From Pseudobdellovibrionaceae bacterium (GTDB lineage: Bacteria > Bdellovibrionota > Bdellovibrionia > Bdellovibrionales > JAMPXM01), in contig CAJYOV010000237.1 of NCBI GenBank assembly GCA_913776405.1, positions 1 to 5,996 on the forward strand: 5,996 nt of DNA, in the 5' to 3' direction. The notes beneath the pieces were generated by a model. It searched no databases and was not told the DNA's origin. It was given only the letters and a program-made list of their open reading frames with translations. A program made the translations under genes and the position numbers. This document shows, piece by piece, positions 1 to 5,123 of this stretch. Position 1 is the first letter of the stretch; every line of letters begins with the position of its first letter.

Positions 1-1
1 T

Positions 2-2371
2 AAGATCGAAGATGCGATCGCAAGCTCGGGCCACGACGAACAAGGCAACTTCATCATCTTTAAGGAAGCTTCAATCGAAGCTCACCCGAAATCAGTCAAA
101 CGCGTCGGCGGTTGGTCTTTCAAAGACGGCTCGCACTCAAGCCTTCGTGAAGTCCGTGCACTCACGATGATCAACCTTTGGCTCGATAACTCAGACTTGA
201 AAGAATACGAGAACAACAAACTTCTCTTAGTTGAAACCGATAAAGGTTACGACAAGAAGCTCATTATCTCTGACGTCGGTCACTCGTTGGGCTGGCTTTG
301 GCTAGAGGCGCCGGATCTCTATACTTGGAAAATGGTGTCTTCGACTTCAGGCTCGAGCATCGATTTCAAATATCGCGCTTTCCAAAAAGTCTCGATCAAA
401 AACGAAGCGACGTTTGCAGACGTACGTTGGGCCACGCGTTTGATCGCAGATCTCACGCGTGAACAAATTCGCAAAGCGGTTGAGCTCGGCGGTTGGCCGT
501 CGTGTGTCGAAGACATTTACGTCGAGAAAATGGTTAGCCGTCGAAACGATCTCGTTTCGACTTTCGGTTTGATCGGCGAAACCTCGTACGACGGCAAAAA
601 AATCGCGCTTTTGCCGGTTCGCAATTCGAAGGATGATCGCAAAGAGCTAAAAGTCGGTGGCCAGTGTGGAGAGAAAGGGCTCGAGAAGGCGTTTACGTCG
701 CCGTTTGATCTCGATCTCGGTAAACTTCTCGATCCGGTTGCCGATGCAGGCTGGGCCGGCTTGAAAGCCGTGGCTGCGCAGGCCGTGTCTGGTTCAAAGC
801 GTATCGTTCTTAGCACAAAACGATTCCGCAATTTTGATCCGGGCTTCGTGTCGGAGATCTTGATCGATGTCCGTCGCGATATCGAGCGCAATCCAGAGCC
901 GATTTCGGTCAACGACACCTACATCGTGCGCGATCACTTCGAGCTCGGCGCTCGCCTTGGTGTTTCGTTCGGCGCGTTCAAAGACGTGGTGTATACGCGT
1001 CGGTACACGCTTGCGTATCCAGTTCGCTCAATCAAAGAGGGTCAAGGCAACAACGGGTTCTTGGTCAACCTCATGCTGGCACGCGATATCGCAAAAGGCG
1101 AGTTGCCGGCGAAGTATGTTTTGAAGACCGAGCATTTCCGTTCACATGGAGTCGGCGTCGATCTGCTCGAGCCGACCACCGGCTTAGTGCGCGCAGACAT
1201 CGATGCTGGTCTCTCGAAGGTCCTGATGTGGCGCTCAATCATCGACCACCGTGATCCGGCGAAATATGTCGTCTACCGTGATCGCACAAGCGGCGGCGAA
1301 CGCTTCCTCGATGTGGGGGCGCGCCTCTTATTCTTGCGCTTGCCGGTCTTCCGCGAAGAAGCGAGCTGGGGAAAAGCTACAGGCAAAGGTCTGACATTCT
1401 CTGAAGCTGATTTGAAAGCGGATGCGAAACGCGGCTCTGGGATCTGGAAAGCGGTCGTCGAAGGGGACTTCGATGCGATCGCGAACAATGAAAAGCAGTT
1501 CTTCGCAACCAATGCGTACAAAGGCGGCTTACGTAGATGGAACTTCCTTGCTTGGGGCGGTTCAAGAACGAAGCGGATCGATCGTGTCGACGTTGAAATC
1601 GATGCGTCGGTCAAATCGTCGACCCAATATCGATCGGCGAAAGAGGTCCGCTTTTCGCTCTTTGGCGATAAACGTCAGAGAAACGTGATCGTCGACGTTT
1701 ACGCGAACCCGAAGAACCAAAAGGATTTCCGCATCAACGTGGGCGTCATGAATCTCGATGTGTCGACATCGGATAAAGACATGGATCGCTATATTCGCTT
1801 CCTCAACGGCCTGTCGGTCGATTCGAAGAAGCTTGTGACGCTCGATCCGACTCTTGGCTACACGGTCAATGGCCGCTGGGGTTCGACGCTTCTGAAGTCA
1901 GACACAGAGTATTCGGCTGAAGCCGTAAGCAAGATTCTCGCGCTCACATCGAATCAGTACTACACGGCGCTAGCGGCGACGATGGGTAAGACGGTGCCGG
2001 TCACCAAAGACGAAAAAGAAGTCGCAGAAAAATCGCGCGATTTCTTGAAGCGTCTCGGTGAAGCGATCCGTGAGAAAAAAGAGTCATCTCGCTTGAAGAA
2101 GCTTGCCGAGGCGTTCCGGAAGACGATCTTTGCAGACTCAACTGGCTTCTACAACTCGACGATCCTCGGTGCTCTGAACCGAATCGCGGGCCCGAAAGCG
2201 ATCTATTCTCGAAACGTCATCACGGTGCCACCGTTCTCGGAGATGTCGCTGCTTGAAAGCGCGCCGCTCTTCGCAGAAATCGGCGAGCCGCTTGGCAACG
2301 ATCCGCAGTATTTGGTGTTTTCTCCATCTTCAGCGGTCGAGTTGTACACGATGTTTGACACTTGGTTCTGA
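2..2371 (+). CDS. Large protein of unknown function, 5'-truncated; possible kinase-like N-terminal core, strand-rich remainder
   Basis: The frame is open from the first complete codon at base 2, so the gene begins upstream; the ATG at 167 is probably internal because the 55 codons before it read as normal protein with the same codon use and there is no ribosome binding site. I do not recognise the family with certainty. Numbering from the window edge, residues 49-98 hold a leucine-rich helix, then NSDLKEYENN (D65, K67, N71/N72), a hydrophobic strand pair, and SDVGHSLG (D91). This resembles the catalytic loop and DFG region of kinase-fold proteins, although the D-to-N spacing is one or two residues longer than the canonical HRDxKxxN. 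Residues 136-189 (DVRWA, then LTREQI, then a VSRRNDL stretch) look like an alpha-helical C-lobe. From about 200 to 640 the chain is beta-rich, followed by a charged helix (about 685-715). The protein ends in aromatic residues (DTWF), only a weak match to an outer-membrane beta-signal. The signal peptide, if any, is outside the window, so location is unknown. The coding frame is certain, the function is not. Confidence 0.9.
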   Translation, partial: KIEDAIASSGHDEQGNFIIFKEASIEAHPKSVKRVGGWSFKDGSHSSLREVRALTMINLWLDNSDLKEYENNKLLLVETDKGYDKKLIISDVGHSLGWLWLEAPDLYTWKMVSSTSGSSIDFKYRAFQKVSIKNEATFADVRWATRLIADLTREQIRKAVELGGWPSCVEDIYVEKMVSRRNDLVSTFGLIGETSYDGKKIALLPVRNSKDDRKELKVGGQCGEKGLEKAFTSPFDLDLGKLLDPVADAGWAGLKAVAAQAVSGSKRIVLSTKRFRNFDPGFVSEILIDVRRDIERNPEPISVNDTYIVRDHFELGARLGVSFGAFKDVVYTRRYTLAYPVRSIKEGQGNNGFLVNLMLARDIAKGELPAKYVLKTEHFRSHGVGVDLLEPTTGLVRADIDAGLSKVLMWRSIIDHRDPAKYVVYRDRTSGGERFLDVGARLLFLRLPVFREEASWGKATGKGLTFSEADLKADAKRGSGIWKAVVEGDFDAIANNEKQFFATNAYKGGLRRWNFLAWGGSRTKRIDRVDVEIDASVKSSTQYRSAKEVRFSLFGDKRQRNVIVDVYANPKNQKDFRINVGVMNLDVSTSDKDMDRYIRFLNGLSVDSKKLVTLDPTLGYTVNGRWGSTLLKSDTEYSAEAVSKILALTSNQYYTALAATMGKTVPVTKDEKEVAEKSRDFLKRLGEAIREKKESSRLKKLAEAFRKTIFADSTGFYNSTILGALNRIAGPKAIYSRNVITVPPFSEMSLLESAPLFAEIGEPLGNDPQYLVFSPSSAVELYTMFDTWF

Positions 2372-2398
2372 GGCTCCACTGCGAAGTGAGAACTGAGT

Positions 2399-2428
2399 AC
2401 TCTGGCTTTTGCGCCATGGAGTGTTTTT
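2399..2428 (+). terminator. Probable intrinsic terminator of the upstream large gene
   Basis: ACTC-TGGC (2399-2406) pairs with GCCA (2413-2416) and GAGT (2419-2422), with a two-base bulge (2417-2418) and a TTTTGC loop. After one G, the 3' arm is followed by five T (2424-2428). It lies 28 bases after the TGA of the large gene, where a terminator is expected. The bulge makes it weaker than a textbook example. A small hairpin with a GCGA (GNRA-type) loop at 2377-2388 precedes it, and CTCCA (2374-2378) could alternatively pair with TGGAG (2417-2421), so competing folds are possible. Confidence 0.5.
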
Positions 2429-2435
2429 GAGCGTT

Positions 2436-2510
2436 GACTGGAGAAAGGCAGCTGAAGAAAGACAGCTGCCGTTTCCAACAGGGAATTCTTGCAGGGAAAT
2501 TTCTCCAGTC
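2436..2510. other. Perfect nested inverted repeats forming a three-way junction (structured RNA or palindromic element)
   Basis: The outer arms GACTGGAGAAA (2436-2446) and TTTCTCCAGTC (2500-2510) are perfect 11-base complements, extendable by three G-U pairs in RNA (2433-2435 with 2511-2513). Directly inside is a perfect 8-bp hairpin, GGCAGCTG (2447-2454) with CAGCTGCC (2463-2470), loop AAGAAAGA. After one unpaired G (2471) comes a second hairpin, TTTCC (2472-2476) with GGAAA (2495-2499), and further in 2479-2482 with 2488-2491 around a five-base loop. Nearly every base between the outer arms is accounted for, giving a compact Y shape. No reading frame, known riboswitch core or target-site duplication was seen. 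It lies between a terminator and the DUF4956 operon, so it could be a leader RNA element, a small RNA, or a dispersed palindromic repeat. Strand is undetermined because the DNA is symmetric in its outer arms. Confidence 0.75.
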
Positions 2511-2527
2511 GGTCCATTGGTTTGATT

Positions 2528-2556
2528 TCGGTTACAGTCTGCTCGACTTAAACCGA
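2528..2556. promoter_or_regulatory. Inverted repeat TCGGTT-N17-AACCGA upstream of the DUF4956 gene, possible operator
   Basis: TCGGTT (2528-2533) and AACCGA (2551-2556) are perfect 6-base complements separated by 17 bases, about 44 to 72 bases before the GTG start. The spacing would suit a dimeric regulator, or they may pair in RNA. Only 6+6 bases match, so chance is a real possibility. I found no convincing sigma-70 promoter overlapping it. Confidence 0.25.
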
Positions 2557-2558
2557 CA

Positions 2559-2579
2559 CGGGTCGACTGCTTCGACCCG
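2559..2579 (+). promoter_or_regulatory. Perfect 8-bp hairpin just upstream of the DUF4956 ribosome binding site
   Basis: CGGGTCGA (2559-2566) and TCGACCCG (2572-2579) are perfect complements around a CTGCT loop. The stem ends five bases before the Shine-Dalgarno sequence and there is no T run after it, so it does not look like a terminator. It could influence translation start or mRNA stability, or be a DNA operator. The loop and 3' arm (CTGCTTCGAC, 2567-2576) nearly repeat CTGCTCGAC at 2539-2547. Confidence 0.5.
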
Positions 2580-2584
2580 ATCTG

Positions 2585-2591
2585 AAAGGAG
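2585..2591 (+). promoter_or_regulatory. Shine-Dalgarno sequence AAAGGAG fixing the GTG start of the DUF4956 gene
   Basis: AAAGGAG lies eight bases before the GTG at 2600, ideal spacing. It is the strongest ribosome binding site in the window and decides the non-ATG start. The two downstream genes have much weaker sites, consistent with the first gene leading the operon. Confidence 0.75.
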
Positions 2592-2599
2592 TCACCGGG

Positions 2600-3283
2600 G
2601 TGTTAGATTTTAGTGCGGTCAGTTCCTCGATGACCAATCCCACTCTGATTTCGGTCTTCTACGCGTTTCTGCTGTCTTTCGTCCTCGGCACAGTCGTCGC
2701 GGTTCTCTATATCAAGACCTTTCAAGGTTTGTCGTACTCGCGAAACTTCCTTCACGCGATCATTCTGACTCCGATTTTGACGGCCGTTGCACTTCAAGCG
2801 ATTGGCGACAACGTCGCGCGCGGTATCGGCATGATCGGTGCGATTTCGTTACTTCGATTCAGAACGAATATCAAAGACCCTCGCGATATGATCTTCATCT
2901 TTGCGTCACTTTCGATCGGTCTCGCTTCCGGTGTTCACGCCTATAGCATCGCGACGATCGGCACGATCTGTTTCGTGGCGGCGACTCTTTTACTTTCAAA
3001 AACGCCTTTTGCTCATGGACCACAGTTCGACGGCTTGCTGCGTTTGAACCTCCCACGCGAAACGGCGACGCAGAATGCGCTTGAATCGGCGCTTCAGGAG
3101 AACTGCAAGCACTTCGCTCTCATCTCTGTTCGTGAAATGGGGCAGGGCGAACTTCTCGATTACGCTTATCAAGTGAAATTTAAGGACTCAAACAACAAGC
3201 ACGGCTTCGTGAACACCGTTCGGAACATTCCGGGCGCGCGTGGTGTGAATCTCATGATGCAAGAATCTGTGATTGAAGTTTAA
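2600..3283 (+). CDS. DUF4956 family integral inner-membrane protein
   Basis: A 227-residue polytopic membrane protein with a GTG start supported by AAAGGAG eight bases upstream. Hydrophobic segments lie at about 16-37, 50-67, 97-112 and 115-133. Between the second and third is the family signature, R74-GIGMIGAISLLRFRT then N90 and KDPRD (92-96): Gly-rich, then Arg-rich, then acidic. The last ~80 residues (146-227) form a soluble alpha/beta domain (LRLNLPR, SALQENC, DYAYQVKF, HGFVNTVRN), probably cytoplasmic. Length and layout are typical of DUF4956. The signature also resembles the GIGFLGAG motif of MgtC/SapB proteins, which likewise carry a C-terminal ACT-like domain; that relationship is my inference. 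The biochemical activity of DUF4956 is not established to my knowledge; elsewhere these genes are often beside VTC polyphosphate-polymerase-type and CotH genes. Here it is first in an operon with an adaptor and a TolC-like protein, suggesting it is the inner-membrane part of an envelope-spanning complex. Confidence 0.9.
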   Translation: MLDFSAVSSSMTNPTLISVFYAFLLSFVLGTVVAVLYIKTFQGLSYSRNFLHAIILTPILTAVALQAIGDNVARGIGMIGAISLLRFRTNIKDPRDMIFIFASLSIGLASGVHAYSIATIGTICFVAATLLLSKTPFAHGPQFDGLLRLNLPRETATQNALESALQENCKHFALISVREMGQGELLDYAYQVKFKDSNNKHGFVNTVRNIPGARGVNLMMQESVIEV

Positions 3284-3307
3284 GACAACTCGGGGGCGGG
3301 TGAAGAC

Positions 3308-5107
3308 ATGAACGGCTTAATCAAAATCATTAAAGAAGATATCGTCGGCACTGAAAATCGCTGGATCGCGTTTGCGTGGTTAGGCGCAGTGGCGGGCATC
3401 CTCGCACTCGGCGTTTACTTAAGCTCCGAAACGATGAGCTTTCTCGGAATCGCTGATTCGCGTGAGCTTCAGGTCAATTTCGAGTACCCCGTTTCTGTGA
3501 AGCGAGTTCTCGTTCTGCCAGGTCAACGTGTCGAAAAAGGCGATCTCTTGATCGAGCTCGATCAATCTGAACTCGATCAGCAAATTCGCGTGATTCGCGG
3601 TCAGGTCAATCGCCTTGAGGCCGAACTTCAAGTACGCCATGACTTGAATCAAATCGTTGGTAACTCGGCGTCAGGCATGAACGGCGATCCAGTGGCCGTC
3701 GATCTCGCCGATTATAAAAATCAACTCGACTATCTCGAAACTCAGAAAAAGAACCTCTACATCTTTGCGGATGTCACGGGCCTCGTTGGCGCGGTCAATT
3801 ACAAGAAGGGCGAAAAAGTGCCGGCGTTCACGGCGCTGATCACGCTCACGCCAGAAAACCCGAGCTACGTTCAAGGTTTCATCCACGAGAACATGCGCAC
3901 AAAGTTGACCTTGAACGCGCCGGTCACGGTTCGTGGTCTCAACAGCGGTGTTCAGTCGGTTGAAGGGCGTATCGTAAGCGTCGGCGCTCGTATGCTGCCG
4001 TTGCCGCCACGCATGTTGCACAACCCGGCCATGCAGATGTGGGGCCGCGAAGTTATCGTCGAACTTCCAGAACGGAACGGGTTCTTGATTGGCGAACGTG
4101 TTCAGATCAAGCCGCAGGTGTCATGGATCGGCATTCCAGCTGCGATGGCGAACGAAAAAGACGCTGAGAAAGCGGCTGCCAAAATTGACCGCAGCGTTCA
4201 CGCGATGTCGTTCTCGAAGAGCTTAAACGACACGTACTCGATTGAGCCTTCGGGGGCGGTCTTCTTGCCAGACTTGAAGAAGTTCTTGGTCGTGAGCGAC
4301 GACACGGACGAAGCGAAAACCCCTGTTGTCTTTCTGATGAACCCAGACGGCAGTCTCCAAGATGAGCCGATGACGATTCCAGGGCTCAAAAAAGTTTCAG
4401 ATCTCGAGTCTGTCAGCTCTGTGGGCGACGCGGTTTATTTGCTTTCGAGCCAATCGCTTAACAAAAAAGGCAAAGCGAAGTCAGAGCGGAACCTCTTCAT
4501 CAAGGTGACACGCTCGGGCCTCACGTTGAAAGATACAAAAACCGTTGAGCTTCGTGAACAGTTGATCGCGGCTCTTAAAGGATCGAAAGACCCGAAGGTT
4601 AAAGATCTTCTAAAATCGTTCGATGAGTCGAAGTTTGAAATTGAAGGTCACTACATCGATAAGGGCGATCTCTACCTGGGTCTCAAAGCGCCGCTCGCTC
4701 AGGAGACAGAGTCGATCATTCTGAAGGTTGCAAATGTGGATGCCTTGTTCGCAACCGGCAGAGTGTCTGATGTCTCGGTTGCGCGTGTCTTACACTTAGC
4801 GCTGAACGGTAAAGTTCATCGCTTAACCGATTTGGCGCTCGTAGATGGTCACGTCTATGCCACGACCTCGTGCAAAGGTTCGGACTGTGGCGCTGCTTGG
4901 CGACTTTCAGACAGCAAGAATCCAGATCTCTTGTCGTTTTACGACGGTCTGAAGCCAGAGGGCCTCGCGTATGATCCGATGACAAAATCGTTGCTGGTCA
5001 CATTTGACGGCAAAAACAATCAAGCGAAATTCTCGCGCACCGGTCTCATGCCGCAGATCGGGAAACCCACGCAAGCAGCGAACGAGTCTCAAACGTCGAC
5101 TCACTGA
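3308..5107 (+). CDS. HlyD-like membrane-fusion (adaptor) protein fused to a periplasmic beta-propeller-like domain
   Basis: A 599-residue protein in two parts. Residues 1-270 look like a HlyD/membrane-fusion protein: a short cytoplasmic tail, one membrane anchor (about 18-38), a first lipoyl half (53-83, with VLPGQRVEKGDLLIELD), an alpha-hairpin (arms about 84-115 and 131-152, with a Gly/Ser-rich tip near 117-127), a second lipoyl half (153-182, DVTGLVGAVNYKKGEKV) and a beta-barrel region (183-270). After an Ala/Lys/Glu-rich linker (280-293), residues 296-575 contain recurring blade-like units: EPSGAVFLPDLKKFLVVSDD (313-332), DLESVSSVGDAVYLLSS (365-381), IEGHYIDKGDLYLGLKAPL (445-463), LTDLALVDGHVYATTS (506-521) and PEGLAYDPMTKSLLVTF (550-566). 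These resemble DUF3616, SdiA-regulated and phytase-esterase-like propellers; the exact family is uncertain. The only two cysteines (C522, C527) could form a periplasmic disulfide. Ordinary adaptors end after the barrel, so the fusion is unusual. The ATG follows the DUF4956 stop by 24 bases, with only a G-rich sequence upstream and no good Shine-Dalgarno, suggesting translation linked to the upstream gene. Confidence 0.85.
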   Translation: MNGLIKIIKEDIVGTENRWIAFAWLGAVAGILALGVYLSSETMSFLGIADSRELQVNFEYPVSVKRVLVLPGQRVEKGDLLIELDQSELDQQIRVIRGQVNRLEAELQVRHDLNQIVGNSASGMNGDPVAVDLADYKNQLDYLETQKKNLYIFADVTGLVGAVNYKKGEKVPAFTALITLTPENPSYVQGFIHENMRTKLTLNAPVTVRGLNSGVQSVEGRIVSVGARMLPLPPRMLHNPAMQMWGREVIVELPERNGFLIGERVQIKPQVSWIGIPAAMANEKDAEKAAAKIDRSVHAMSFSKSLNDTYSIEPSGAVFLPDLKKFLVVSDDTDEAKTPVVFLMNPDGSLQDEPMTIPGLKKVSDLESVSSVGDAVYLLSSQSLNKKGKAKSERNLFIKVTRSGLTLKDTKTVELREQLIAALKGSKDPKVKDLLKSFDESKFEIEGHYIDKGDLYLGLKAPLAQETESIILKVANVDALFATGRVSDVSVARVLHLALNGKVHRLTDLALVDGHVYATTSCKGSDCGAAWRLSDSKNPDLLSFYDGLKPEGLAYDPMTKSLLVTFDGKNNQAKFSRTGLMPQIGKPTQAANESQTSTH

Positions 5108-5123
5108 CTAAAGCGGTAAGGCC

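Noticed and set aside
167..2371. Taking the ATG at 167 as the start of the large gene
   Set aside because: The frame is open back to base 2 with normal codon use, there is no ribosome binding site before 167, and the sequence upstream continues the same domain-like pattern.
2416..2430. Short ORF ATG GAG TGT TTT TGA in the intergenic region
   Set aside because: Only four codons, no ribosome binding site, and it lies in the terminator stem and T run.
2447..2476. The 8-bp inner hairpin as an intrinsic terminator
   Set aside because: It is followed on the + strand only by GTTTCC and on the minus strand by TTTCTCC, neither a proper T run; the upstream hairpin with five T is a better candidate.
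2436..2510. Three-way junction as a hammerhead ribozyme or known riboswitch
   Set aside because: The conserved CUGANGA and GAAA core is absent and the junction has almost no unpaired bases; no c-di-GMP, guanidine or other familiar core was found.
2436..2510. Element as a transposon remnant (MITE)
   Set aside because: It has 11-base terminal inverted repeats but no flanking target-site duplication, and the interior is fully used by nested hairpins.
2203..2517. Minus-strand open frame across the intergenic region
   Set aside because: It overlaps the end of the large gene and the three-way-junction element, has no ribosome binding site, and its translation resembles no protein; it is a shadow frame.
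2522..2551. Sigma-70 promoter with -35 TTGATT (2522-2527) and a -10 near 2545-2551
   Set aside because: No hexamer at 16-19 bases spacing resembles TATAAT (best is CTTAAA-like, three matches). A promoter for the operon is expected here but cannot be placed.
3671..4021. Minus-strand open frame of 116 codons inside the adaptor gene
   Set aside because: The overlapping + strand frame has clear HlyD features, and the minus frame is Arg/His-rich shadow translation.
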